Origin: Akkermansia muciniphila
Lineage (GTDB): Bacteria > Verrucomicrobiota > Verrucomicrobiia > Verrucomicrobiales > Akkermansiaceae
Assembly (NCBI RefSeq): GCF_900184965.1
Contig: NZ_FXYA01000204.1
Span: 83,989 to 147,988 of the forward strand
Length of the DNA stretch: 64,000 bases
Reading direction: 5' to 3'
This document shows positions 34,266 to 43,291 of this stretch, piece after piece. How positions within the stretch are numbered: position 1 is the stretch's first letter; each line of letters opens with the position of its first letter. The translations under genes were made by a program, and so were the position numbers. The notes beneath the pieces are model-generated. The model was not told the DNA's origin and did no database searches. It was given only the letters and a program-made list of their open reading frames with translations.

Positions 34266-36191
34266 ATGAGTACGGATCATCCCCCTGAACATCTTCCGGA
34301 AGGAGCTTCCTGTTGTTCCGGAAGCTGCTGTTCTGGAAGCCGTTGCAGTTCTGGCGACGCCATCGGGCCTGTTCCCGCCGTGCTGGGCATTACCCTGTTC
34401 ATCAGCGCTCTGGCGGCGGGAGGCGGTTCCTGGGCCGGTGTGGCCGCCTATGCGGGCGCCTATCTGCTGATAGGCTGGGATGTGCTGAAGGCCGCTTTTA
34501 TGGGACTGATGCGTGGTCGCGCCATAAATGAAAATTTCCTGATGAGTCTTGCTTCCCTGGGGGCGATGTTCCTGGGGGACTATTCCGAGGCGGTGGGGGT
34601 GATGCTGTTCTACCGCGTGGGAGAGTACCTTCAGGAACGTGCGGTAGGCAGTTCCCGCCGGTCCGTAAGCGAATTGATAAATCTGAGGCCTGAGGCCGTC
34701 CATGTGAAAAAAGCCGGCGCCGTAGATGACGTCCCTCTTTCCGAGGTTCTGCCCGGCTCCCTGATTGAAGTGCGTCCCGGAGAACGCGTTCCGTTGGACG
34801 GCATGGTGACGGGAGGCTGTTCCGTGCTGGATACCTCCGCCATGACCGGGGAATCCCTGCCGGTGGAAGCCGGGGCCGGAAGCCCTGTGCTGGCGGGGTA
34901 CATCAACGGGCAGGGGGTGCTGGAAGTGCGTACGGAGCGGGACTGGCGGCATTCCGCTCTGGCGAGGGTTCAGGAACTGGTGGAGGCCGCGTCTGGCCGC
35001 AAATCCCCTCTGGAGGGGAGGCTGTCCTCATTTTCCCGCATTTATACGCCGCTGGTGATTTTCATAGCCGTCCTGGTATTTTTGCTTTACCCACTTGTGA
35101 CGGGCGGAAGCTGGGCGGACGGGCTGTTCCGCGCGCTGGTCCTGCTGGTGATTTCCTGTCCCTGCGCGCTGGTGCTATCCATTCCGCTGGGCTTTTTTGC
35201 CGGAATAGGGAGAGCGGCGAGGCAGGGGATTCTTCTGAAAGGAAGCAATTATCTGGATGCCCTGCGGAAGGTGAAGACGGTGGTGTTCGACAAAACCGGA
35301 ACCTTGACGGAGGGTGTTTTTTCCGTGGATGAAGTGCTTCCCCGTGACGGCGTTTCCCCGGAAGAGTTGCTGTACTGGGCGGCTCATGCGGAGCTTTCCG
35401 CCTCCCATCCGCTGGGGCGTTCCATTGTGGAGGCCTATGAAGGGGCTCTGTTCCCGGACCGCGTGGCGGAACTCGTGGAGGTGACGGGCGGGGGTGTTTC
35501 AGCCCGCGTGGAAGGGAAACTGGTTCTGGTGGGAAAAAAGGCTTTTCTTCAGGAAGCCGGCATAAAAATGGAGGAGGGAGAAAACCGTGGCGTGACCGTT
35601 TATGCGGCGTTGGACGGCATTCTTCTGGGGTGCCTCCGCCTGTCTGACCGCCTCAAGCCGGGAGCGGAGCGCGCGGTGCGGAAATTGAGGAAACTGGGCG
35701 TTTCCAACCTGGTCATGCTGACGGGGGATTCTTCTTCCGCCGGGTCAGAGGTGGGGCTTAAACTGGGGATGGACGAGGTATTCTGCGGGCTGATGCCTGC
35801 CGACAAGCTGGAGCATGTGCGCCGGCTGCAACCTGAAAAGGGGCTGCTTGCCTTTGTGGGGGACGGCATGAATGATGCCCCCTCCCTCGCTGCCGCCGAC
35901 ATCGGCATTGCCATGGGCGGCGTGGGGTCCGATACGGCTCTTCAGGCGGCTGACATAGTGGTGATGAAGGGAGATCCTTTGGCCGTTCCTCTGGGGATGA
36001 TGCTTTCCCAAGCCACAGAGCGCATCATTGTGCAGAACATCGTTTTTATTTTGGGCGTCAAAATTCTGGTCATGGCGCTGGGTATTCTGGGGCTGGCGGG
36101 GATGTGGGCCGCCGTGATGGCGGATGTGGGCGTCTGCCTGCTTGCGGTGGGCAACTCCATGCGTATTTTCCGGGTGAAACTGGACATGTGA
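34266..36191 (+). CDS. Heavy-metal-translocating P-type ATPase (P1B)
   Basis: The 641-residue membrane ATPase has the phosphorylation motif FDKTGTLTEG with Asp342, the TGES loop and the nucleotide domain ending GDGMNDAPSLA. The membrane metal site is SCPCAL near residue 296, a CPC type. The N-terminus carries an unusual cysteine cluster (SCCSGSCCSGSRC) instead of an HMA domain. CPC pumps export Cu+, Zn2+ or Cd2+, and some relatives export iron. The upstream DtxR-type palindrome suggests iron or manganese efflux is worth testing. The metal cannot be read from sequence. Confidence 0.9.
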   Translation: MSTDHPPEHLPEGASCCSGSCCSGSRCSSGDAIGPVPAVLGITLFISALAAGGGSWAGVAAYAGAYLLIGWDVLKAAFMGLMRGRAINENFLMSLASLGAMFLGDYSEAVGVMLFYRVGEYLQERAVGSSRRSVSELINLRPEAVHVKKAGAVDDVPLSEVLPGSLIEVRPGERVPLDGMVTGGCSVLDTSAMTGESLPVEAGAGSPVLAGYINGQGVLEVRTERDWRHSALARVQELVEAASGRKSPLEGRLSSFSRIYTPLVIFIAVLVFLLYPLVTGGSWADGLFRALVLLVISCPCALVLSIPLGFFAGIGRAARQGILLKGSNYLDALRKVKTVVFDKTGTLTEGVFSVDEVLPRDGVSPEELLYWAAHAELSASHPLGRSIVEAYEGALFPDRVAELVEVTGGGVSARVEGKLVLVGKKAFLQEAGIKMEEGENRGVTVYAALDGILLGCLRLSDRLKPGAERAVRKLRKLGVSNLVMLTGDSSSAGSEVGLKLGMDEVFCGLMPADKLEHVRRLQPEKGLLAFVGDGMNDAPSLAAADIGIAMGGVGSDTALQAADIVVMKGDPLAVPLGMMLSQATERIIVQNIVFILGVKILVMALGILGLAGMWAAVMADVGVCLLAVGNSMRIFRVKLDM

Positions 36192-36292
36192 CGAAAGGGA
36201 ATTCTCTTCCTCCCCCTGTTTATGGACGGATGCTCTTCATCCCGGTATCCGGATGCTGCCGCGGAATCTTGGAATAACGGAAAATATCCTGA

Positions 36293-36328
36293 TAAAAAAG
36301 CCTCCGTTCCGGCGAGCGGAACGGAGGC
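36293..36328 (-). terminator. Terminator of coaE-rho
   Basis: GCCTCCGTTCC (36300-36310) pairs with GGAACGGAGGC (36318-36328), with a T-run on the minus strand. Confidence 0.85.
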
Positions 36329-36355
36329 GGTGAAAAGCAGGCCGGACAGAAAATC

Positions 36356-37780
36356 CTACCGCAGCCCCGTCAACAGAAGTTCCGCGTTATTCTGGGTCTT
36401 GGAGATATTTTGCAGGAGGGCCTGAAGGCCTTCCCAGCCCGGTTTCATGGCGAGCTGACGGCGCAATTGCATGATTTTGACGAACTCCTGTTCGTTATAC
36501 AGCCTGTCGTCATTGCGGGTGCCGCTCTGGGAAAGGGAAATGGCCGGATAAATGCGCCGTTCGGAAAGTTCCCGGTCCAGGCGGATTTCCAGATTGCCCG
36601 TTCCCTTGAATTCTTCAAAAATCACTTCATCCATTCTTGATTCCGTATCCACCAGGCATGTGGCGATGATGGTCAGGCTGCCGCCTTCTTCCACATTGCG
36701 CGCCGCGGAAAAGAATTTGCGCGGTTTTTCCAACGCATTGGCCCCCAGGCCGCCGGACATGATGCGTCCCCCCGTCTGGTTGGCATTGTAGCCGCGGGCC
36801 AGCCGGGTGAGGGAATCCAGCAGGATGACGACGTCTTTGCCCATTTCCACCAGACGTTTGGCGCGTTCGATAACCAGGTCGGAAACCTGGGCATGGCGCC
36901 GGGAAGGTTCGTCAAAGGTGGAGGCGTATACCGGAGCGTCCACGGTTTCTTCAAAATCCGTTACTTCCTCCGGGCGTTCGTCCAGCAACAGCACAATCAG
37001 TTCCACTTCCGGGTAGTTGGCTCTGATGGAACGGGCGATTGTTTTCAGAAGAACGGTTTTCCCGCCGCGCGGGGGGGCCACAATCAGGCCGCGCTGCCCT
37101 TTGCCGAAGGGCGTCATGAGATCCAGCACGCGCATGGCGGCGGAATTGACCCCCTTGTTTTCCAGAAGAAGGCGTTCCTTGGGGAAAAGGGGGGTGAGGC
37201 GTTCAAAATCGCTGCGCGCCCGGTAATCTTCCGCAGGGATGCCTTCCACGCTGATGACGGAGGAGGCGGAAAGGTACTTGTCATGGGGCCGCAATTTGCG
37301 CAGCCTGACTTTGATCTGCTGGCCTACGCGGAGATGCAGCGGTTTGATGAGGTTGCCGCCCAGGTAAATATCATCCGGAGAGGTGCGGAAGCTTTTAACC
37401 GGATCCCTCAGCATGGCGTAATTATCTTTGGCTTGTTCCATGACCCCGGAAACCACGACTTCATGTCCCTTTGCCAGGAGCTGTTTTCCCAATTCAAAAA
37501 TTAACTGGGACTTGGTGAGGGAAGCCGCGTTCCGGATGGGCAGCCCTTCCGCCATTTCCTGGAGATCGTTCAGAGGGCGTTTCCGCAGTTCATTGATATC
37601 AATCTGCTCCAGAACAGGAGCTGCCGCTTCTTCCTCCCGGACTGCGGTTCCACTGTTTTCCTCCGGGGCGGCAGCCGGCTGTTCCCCGGCTGTTTCTTCC
37701 GGAGCGGGGAGGGGCTTGGGGTGAGCTTCCTGCGGAAGATCCCCGGCGGGGGAAGGAGTATTGTCGAGTTCTTCAGTCAT
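36356..37780 (-). CDS. rho: Transcription termination factor Rho
   Basis: The 474-residue hexameric helicase has an N-terminal acidic, proline-rich extension (about 65 residues), a Rho_N segment from [17 protein letters not shown], an RNA-binding domain around [20 protein letters not shown], and Walker A in [16 protein letters not shown]. The [13 protein letters not shown] and RIYPAIS stretches are conserved. The start MTEELDNTP at 37780 gives an eight-base overlap with coaE, so translation is probably coupled. The low-complexity extension resembles insertions seen in Rho of other phyla. Confidence 0.95.
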   Translation of the reverse strand: MTEELDNTPSPAGDLPQEAHPKPLPAPEETAGEQPAAAPEENSGTAVREEEAAAPVLEQIDINELRKRPLNDLQEMAEGLPIRNAASLTKSQLIFELGKQLLAKGHEVVVSGVMEQAKDNYAMLRDPVKSFRTSPDDIYLGGNLIKPLHLRVGQQIKVRLRKLRPHDKYLSASSVISVEGIPAEDYRARSDFERLTPLFPKERLLLENKGVNSAAMRVLDLMTPFGKGQRGLIVAPPRGGKTVLLKTIARSIRANYPEVELIVLLLDERPEEVTDFEETVDAPVYASTFDEPSRRHAQVSDLVIERAKRLVEMGKDVVILLDSLTRLARGYNANQTGGRIMSGGLGANALEKPRKFFSAARNVEEGGSLTIIATCLVDTESRMDEVIFEEFKGTGNLEIRLDRELSERRIYPAISLSQSGTRNDDRLYNEQEFVKIMQLRRQLAMKPGWEGLQALLQNISKTQNNAELLLTGLR

Positions 37781-38378
37781 GAAAAAAATGTTGGTAGAGT
37801 CTTTGGGTTTGCTTGCGGAGCAGGTCCGGGGGGCCTTCATTCCAGATGACGAAGTCGGCCGCAGCCACTTTTTCCATTATGGGGCGCTGGGCCGCCAGAA
37901 TGGCTTCAATCATATCCTCCCGGAATCCATTCCTGAGAGCCAGGCGGGTTTTCTGCGTTTCCCTGGAAACAGCCACCACGCACACGGCATCTTGGCAATA
38001 GCGCGCCGATGTTTCAAAAAACAGGGGCACGTCAATGACAAACCCGTCTACCTCCGCATTCTGACGCGCTGCCAGCATTTGCGCAAGACATTCTTGATGC
38101 AGCAGGGGATGAATGATTCCTTCCAGCGTTCTGCGGCTTTCCGGATTCCGGAAAACAAGCTCCCGCAGAAAATGCCTGTCAGCCTTTCCGTGGGAGTCAA
38201 CGCTGTCTGGGCCGAAAACGCCGGAGAGTGTCTCTTTCAGCGTACCGCCGTCCAGCAACCTGCCCGCTTCCGCATCACAGTCAAACAGGCGCAGACGTTT
38301 GTCTCCCGCCTCCATCAGCAGACGGATGAATGTAGATTTCCCGGTGGCTATCCCTCCGGTAACAACCAAGGTTTTCAT
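37773..38378 (-). CDS. coaE: Dephospho-CoA kinase
   Basis: The 201-residue kinase performs the last step of coenzyme A synthesis. Walker A GGIATGKSTFIRLL, DADAE-like VFDCDAEAG (here LFDCDAEAG), IDVPLFFET and the closing RLYQHFF are typical. Length is normal. It is the first gene of the coaE-rho operon and starts 22 bases from the downstream hairpin of the secretin gene. Confidence 0.92.
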   Translation of the reverse strand: MKTLVVTGGIATGKSTFIRLLMEAGDKRLRLFDCDAEAGRLLDGGTLKETLSGVFGPDSVDSHGKADRHFLRELVFRNPESRRTLEGIIHPLLHQECLAQMLAARQNAEVDGFVIDVPLFFETSARYCQDAVCVVAVSRETQKTRLALRNGFREDMIEAILAAQRPIMEKVAAADFVIWNEGPPDLLRKQTQRLYQHFFHD

Positions 38379-38399
38379 GGGGGAAGATAAGATGCTTTT

Positions 38400-38442
38400 G
38401 GGATATAAAGAGCGGGTGAAAGGATTACCCTTTCACCCGCTC
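38400..38442 (-). terminator. Terminator of the pilus/Amuc_1100 operon
   Basis: GAGCGGGTGAAAGG (38410-38423) pairs with CCTTTCACCCGCTC (38429-38442), followed on the minus strand by TTTATAT. Confidence 0.75.
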
Positions 38443-38466
38443 CAATATGGACATTATGCACGCAGC

Positions 38467-41190
38467 CTACATGGGAGGCAGCAGGCCTTCGGAAGCGGGA
38501 AGAGCGCTTTCCGGAGCGGCCGCAGTGGGAAGGGCATTGCCGCGTACGGGCTGGCCCGTGGCGTCAATGATCTGACCCGTTACGAAGATCATCAGGTTCT
38601 TCTTGATGTGGTTGTCGGAGTTGCTGCGGAAGAAGCGGCCGATGAGAGGCAGGTCACCGAAGATCGGCACTTTGTCTTCCACCGTCTGCACGTTTTCCGT
38701 AATCAAACCACCGATTGCCACGGTGTGGCCGTCGTAGATGAACAGGGACGTTTCAACGGACCGCTTGGAGAAGATCGGCTGCTCGATGCGGTTTTCCGTC
38801 AGCGTCAGGGACATCGGCTTGCCGTCGGAACCAACGCCGGTGGACTGGATCGGGCTGCCGTAGTTCACGAAGCCTTCAAATTCCACGATGCTGGGCTTGA
38901 AGTTCAGGTCGATGATGTACTTGTTGTCGCCGATGGTAGGCACCACTTCCAGAGTTACGCCGACGGGCTTCATTTCAAACACGCCGGGAGTGGCGGGAGT
39001 GACAGGGAAGCTGGATATCTGGGGTTGGATCTGATTGCCCAACAGACCGTTCACGAGGTTGCCGTTGTTTCCGTAACCATTGTTATTGTAACCGTTATTA
39101 TTGCCTACGGAATTGGGAAGTTCCGGCGGTTCATATTCGGTGGGATACCAGAATTCGCGGATGATTTCAATCTTGGCGGTTTCACCGGACTTGGCGGTTA
39201 CGCTGGGAGCGGTGAGAACGTCGGACCCTTTCTTCTGGGACAGGCCGCGCATCAGCATCTGGAAAGAGCCTTCGTCATAAATGCCCGTCAGGGACATGAT
39301 GCCGGGAGCGGCATTTTTCTGGGAGGCTTCAGAGCGGTTGGTGCTGTTCAGCAGATTGTCTACGGAGTTCTTGGTGATGGCGTAATCACCCGTGCGGTTG
39401 CCGCCGGTAACGAGGCCGTTGATGGTATCGCCGCCGCTGTTCACAGGCCAGCCGGTCACGCCGCCGGGGGACTGAGTAAAGCTGTCGGGAGTGGAACCGG
39501 TGCCGTAGTTCGTGCCGCCGCCCAGGAAGGTGCTGCGGTCATTGCTTACGGAGAACGGGGTGACAATCCAGTCAAAGCCGAGTTCTTCCGTGTTTTCCTG
39601 TGTGACTTCCACGAACTTGGTCATGATGCGCACCTGCTGGGATTCGCCGCGGGTGTTTTCAATGAGCTGTTCGATCAGATCCAGGTTGCCGGAAGTGTTG
39701 CGGACGACCAGGGAGGAATTGCCATTGACAAGGAATGCCGTGGCGCCTTCCGGGAAGCTGATGCCGCTCTTTTGCAGCAGGCTGCGGATGGAGGGCATGG
39801 GCTTAAGGCCGGAGGAGCTTTCTCCACCGCCGCCGAAGGGGTCGTCGCTGACTTCGCCGCCGCCGTCGCCGACGGTGGTGCGGAGGGCGGACTGGAAGCC
39901 CGGGGGCACGGAGAAGGTGCGCTGATACAGATCCACGTCATTGCCGCCGGCAGGAAGGATGGTTACTGCATAGTCTTCCACCTTCTGGCGCAGGCCGGCA
40001 TTGCTGCAGATGAAACGGAGCACTTCCAGCATGGGAACATTGGTCAGTTTCAACTGGCCGATTTTGCGGGTGCGGATGCTTTCCTGCGGGGTTGCGGCTG
40101 GAGCAGCTTCCGTGACTTCCGCGGTTTCTTCGCCAAAGCCGTCTTCATCAGTCGCGGGAACGGCGGGAGCGACGGCGGCGGGTTGGGAATCATTGATGAC
40201 AAAGTTAATGCCGCGTTCGCCGTTCGGGCCTACCGTGCGGTCCAGTTCAATGGACTTCTTGCGCAGATAGTCAATGGCGTCTTCCACGGTGGTGTCTTCA
40301 AAGGAGACGGAGGGGATGATGATGCTCTTGAGCTTCATCAGATTGGCCGTGGCGCCGTTGATGTCCGTGATCGGCGCGTTGTCAGTGCCGTCGGCTCCGG
40401 TCGGAACTTCCATCGGGATGGGGCGTTCCCACATCTTGTCCACTTCCGCCAGCATGGTGCTGCGGGTTTCGTCGTAAGCGGCTGCATAGTAAGCCATTCT
40501 GCGACGGTTAACCGTTTCCTGTCCGCGGCGGGCCGCCACGTTGTACGGGTCAATGGAGAGAACTTTGTTGAATTCGGCGATGGCTTTGTCGTAGTCGCCA
40601 AGGTCATAGTAACCATAGGCCATGTGAAGGAGGGTGTTCACCTTTTCCACGTTCTTCACGTGTTCGGGGGTGAGCGCCGGATTCGTGCGAATCGGATCCT
40701 TCATGTATTCGAGCGTCTGCTTGGCAAGCTTGGCGCTCCGGGGATTGAGTTTGATGGCATCCTGCAGAAGCTTGTCAGCTTCGTCATAGCGCCCCACTTT
40801 GATGTATTCCTGAGCAACGGCGATGCTGGCGTCGCCAATGTGGTTGGCGATGGCTTCCTTGCGCTGGTCGTTGATCGGCGCGGAAGGCAGCATGTTGTAA
40901 GCGGCGTTGTATTTGTCCAGGGCTTCCTTGTACTTGCCTTCGCGGTACAGGTTGCGGCCTTCCGCAAGGAGCTGCATGGCTTCCTGGGTTTGCGCTTCGC
41001 GGCGGGCCATGGCTGTGCGCGCTGCACTGGACTGGTATTGGTAACTGCCAGGTCCGGCGTAGGACGAACCCAAGGCACTGGAGGTTCCGACGGCGCCGCC
41101 ATCACCAGCCTGCGCAAACGGGCAGGAGGCAGCAATGGCCATCAGCGCAATCAGGGAACGCTTCGGTTGATAAAGTGGTGCGTGGTCCAT
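38467..41190 (-). CDS. Secretin, PilQ/GspD-like (Amuc_1098-like)
   Basis: The 907-residue outer-membrane secretin starts with a signal peptide. Then come TPR repeats ([20 protein letters not shown]) at about 45-220, N-domains, and the C-terminal secretin domain with [16 protein letters not shown] near residue 855. Secretins form the outer-membrane pore of type IV pili and type II secretion. In A. muciniphila the equivalent gene, Amuc_1098, heads the set next to Amuc_1100. Here it is the last gene of the operon. No PilB, PilC or PilT gene is in the window. Confidence 0.85.
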   Translation of the reverse strand: MDHAPLYQPKRSLIALMAIAASCPFAQAGDGGAVGTSSALGSSYAGPGSYQYQSSAARTAMARREAQTQEAMQLLAEGRNLYREGKYKEALDKYNAAYNMLPSAPINDQRKEAIANHIGDASIAVAQEYIKVGRYDEADKLLQDAIKLNPRSAKLAKQTLEYMKDPIRTNPALTPEHVKNVEKVNTLLHMAYGYYDLGDYDKAIAEFNKVLSIDPYNVAARRGQETVNRRRMAYYAAAYDETRSTMLAEVDKMWERPIPMEVPTGADGTDNAPITDINGATANLMKLKSIIIPSVSFEDTTVEDAIDYLRKKSIELDRTVGPNGERGINFVINDSQPAAVAPAVPATDEDGFGEETAEVTEAAPAATPQESIRTRKIGQLKLTNVPMLEVLRFICSNAGLRQKVEDYAVTILPAGGNDVDLYQRTFSVPPGFQSALRTTVGDGGGEVSDDPFGGGGESSSGLKPMPSIRSLLQKSGISFPEGATAFLVNGNSSLVVRNTSGNLDLIEQLIENTRGESQQVRIMTKFVEVTQENTEELGFDWIVTPFSVSNDRSTFLGGGTNYGTGSTPDSFTQSPGGVTGWPVNSGGDTINGLVTGGNRTGDYAITKNSVDNLLNSTNRSEASQKNAAPGIMSLTGIYDEGSFQMLMRGLSQKKGSDVLTAPSVTAKSGETAKIEIIREFWYPTEYEPPELPNSVGNNNGYNNNGYGNNGNLVNGLLGNQIQPQISSFPVTPATPGVFEMKPVGVTLEVVPTIGDNKYIIDLNFKPSIVEFEGFVNYGSPIQSTGVGSDGKPMSLTLTENRIEQPIFSKRSVETSLFIYDGHTVAIGGLITENVQTVEDKVPIFGDLPLIGRFFRSNSDNHIKKNLMIFVTGQIIDATGQPVRGNALPTAAAPESALPASEGLLPPM

Positions 41191-41261
41191 AGTTAGGTTC
41201 TTCTTTTTACATGTTTTTCGGATTTGTGAAGCTTTTTTTTCAGAAAAGTTTAAATCCGGCT

Positions 41262-42275
41262 CTATTTTTTCTTGCTCAGTGTTGTTTGTTCTCCAGTAGC
41301 TTTGTTGGCAATGGTTACGGTCTGTGTAGCATTATCAACGGTTTTCAGCGTGTAGAGCTGTTTGGCGTCTCCCGGAATCCGGAAGTCGGAACCTTCCTCT
41401 ACTTCAAAGCTGGTATCCCGTTCAGGGCCGGCGGTGATAGTAAGGTTTACTTTCTTATCAATGATTGGAATGACGTATTTTGTTCCGCGCCTGATGGTGT
41501 AGGTTTGTCCGTTTTTGGTCGGCTTCAAATCCTTGACGACGGCTTCCTCGTCCGTTTCCACCATGTCCAGGCTGGGATTTTTGAATTCCTTTTTAACAAC
41601 GCTGACAAGCTCGAACCTGGGTTCGTCTTTTGTATTCTTGCGGGCGCCGAACTTGCCGTTGGTCTGGACAATGTTTTTCCAAATTTCCTGTTTGGCGCGG
41701 TTCATGCCCTTAAAAGTAAAGTCATTGCCGTCCGCCTGGGTGAAAGCCAGGTAGAAACCGAACTGCTTGATTTCGTCGACAAAAAGCTTGTTGACCAGGG
41801 ACGGATGGCTGTTCGGGTCATTGGGATGGGTTTTTGCCGCATATTCCTCCTCCACCGTGAAACCGTCGTTGTCAGGGTCCCGGGTCAGAACGTCCGAGTA
41901 AACGAATTCATTTTCCAGTCCGTTGTCCAGGAACCATTTGTTCGGAATGTTGCCATGGATAGGAGGGCCGGAGATGATGTCAAAGGGTTCCATTTCTCCC
42001 TCCTTAATCCAGAGATTGGGGGCTACGAAGCCCACATACTTCTGTGTTTCCTGGGCAATCGGCTTGAGCTCGTGGGAGGCGGAAAGTTCCTGGCCTACTT
42101 CCGCGGCTTTCCTGATGCCGGGAGGCGGTTCAATGGTTTTTTCGGAAATCTGTATGGGGAACTTGTATTTGTCATTCAGTCCCATAAGGGTCAGCGTACC
42201 ATAGGCGGCCACCCCCAGGCCCAGGACGATTCCGGATGCCAACAGGATTTTGTCGTAATTTTGTTTTTCAGACAT
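41262..42275 (-). CDS. Pilus-locus protein (Amuc_1099-like)
   Basis: The 337-residue protein has one N-terminal membrane segment (about residues 10-30) and an extracytoplasmic domain with basic, beta-rich repeats such as [16 protein letters not shown] and [17 protein letters not shown]. It sits between the PilO-like Amuc_1100 and the secretin, where PilP-type proteins stand in classical loci. I infer a linker between the inner-membrane complex and the secretin. The sequence itself has no PilP signature that I recognise. Confidence 0.75.
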   Translation of the reverse strand: MSEKQNYDKILLASGIVLGLGVAAYGTLTLMGLNDKYKFPIQISEKTIEPPPGIRKAAEVGQELSASHELKPIAQETQKYVGFVAPNLWIKEGEMEPFDIISGPPIHGNIPNKWFLDNGLENEFVYSDVLTRDPDNDGFTVEEEYAAKTHPNDPNSHPSLVNKLFVDEIKQFGFYLAFTQADGNDFTFKGMNRAKQEIWKNIVQTNGKFGARKNTKDEPRFELVSVVKKEFKNPSLDMVETDEEAVVKDLKPTKNGQTYTIRRGTKYVIPIIDKKVNLTITAGPERDTSFEVEEGSDFRIPGDAKQLYTLKTVDNATQTVTIANKATGEQTTLSKKK

Positions 42276-42308
42276 GTTGAAAGTATTTGCTGCGGTTGGT
42301 TGCCGTGG

Positions 42309-43262
42309 TTAATCTTCGGACGGTTCCTGAGCCTTGGGCTGGTTAAAGTGGATCAGATTCAGGGAGACCTGGACAAAGATCTGCTCCTTGCCCATGTAAG
42401 GCTTGATGACTTGCTGGATGGCCGGCGCCGCAGGTGCGGCCGCTTCATCCGCAGGAGTCAGGGAAGCCGCACCCGTGGCAGGTTGGTCAGCGGCAGGCTT
42501 GGCGGCCGCCGGATTGGCGATGGGTGGGGGCATCATCCGTTCGTTGCGGATCCGGATGGAGTTGATCGTGAACAGATAGTCCTGCATGCCGGTTATGGCG
42601 TTTATGGCGTTCAATACACTTTCCCGGTCGCCCTGGAAGGCGATTTCCAAAGGCATGGGAGTCCATGGGGACTGATCGGCTTCGTCCGATTCTTCCGGAT
42701 TGTTCGCCGGGGTTTCAATGGGGAGCTGGGGGCGGTATACCTTGATGAATTTGGACAGGCCGCATTCCGTCAGCTTGTTGACCAGGCTGTTGATGGCTTT
42801 CAATTCAAAACCCAGCGTGGAGGCTGCCTGAACGGAAGGCGCCTGGGTGCTGTAAACCTGGAAGCCGAGCCAGTTGGAGGTGTCCGTGATGAGGATGTTC
42901 TTTTTCTTGCAGGAGGAGATCAGGGAATCCCTGAATGTTTTCAGTTCATTCTGGAACGCCGTGGGCGTGGTGGGAACCAGCGCGGAAGAGGCAAGGAAGG
43001 GCTTGTAGGCCGTTTCCAGGCTGTTCACCGCCTTGGCATAGCGGTTCAGTTCCTTTTCCAGATCCTCGTTGGATGAACGGCACGGAGTGATTTCCGCAGC
43101 ATTGGCGGACTTGATTTCCTTGGCGGCAATGCTGATTTTTTTGTCCAGCTCACTGCGTTTGGAATTGACGATGTACCCTGTCGCGGATAACCCCAGGAAT
43201 AAGAGAAGCCCCACGCCCGCGACCATGGCGGCGGGCTTGTTGTCTGTAATCCAATTGCTCAT
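42309..43262 (-). CDS. Amuc_1100-like protein (PilO-like pilus component)
   Basis: The 317 residues match the length and recalled sequence of Amuc_1100, the outer-membrane-associated protein known to signal through TLR2 and to improve metabolic measures in mice. It has a single N-terminal membrane segment (AAMVAGVGLLLFLGLSATG). Next is a coiled-coil helix (RSELDKKISIAAKEIKSANA), then two ferredoxin-like lobes with a PilO-type fold. The C-terminus is Ala/Pro rich (NPAAAKPAADQPAT). Some residues, for example Cys61 and DLEKELNRY, may differ from the type strain, from memory only. Gene order with the neighbours is as expected. Confidence 0.9.
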   Translation of the reverse strand: MSNWITDNKPAAMVAGVGLLLFLGLSATGYIVNSKRSELDKKISIAAKEIKSANAAEITPCRSSNEDLEKELNRYAKAVNSLETAYKPFLASSALVPTTPTAFQNELKTFRDSLISSCKKKNILITDTSNWLGFQVYSTQAPSVQAASTLGFELKAINSLVNKLTECGLSKFIKVYRPQLPIETPANNPEESDEADQSPWTPMPLEIAFQGDRESVLNAINAITGMQDYLFTINSIRIRNERMMPPPIANPAAAKPAADQPATGAASLTPADEAAAPAAPAIQQVIKPYMGKEQIFVQVSLNLIHFNQPKAQEPSED

Positions 43263-43291
43263 AAAATATGTCTTGTTCGGGTTGGGTAATC

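Noticed and set aside
38113..41196. Very long open frame (about 1027 codons) on the plus strand opposite the secretin gene
   Set aside because: It mirrors the secretin exactly, has no domain or signal peptide of its own, and is the expected shadow of GC-rich codon use.
41211..43076. Plus-strand open frame opposite the Amuc_1099 and Amuc_1100-like genes
   Set aside because: Spans two real genes and the gap between them. Composition typical of a shadow frame.
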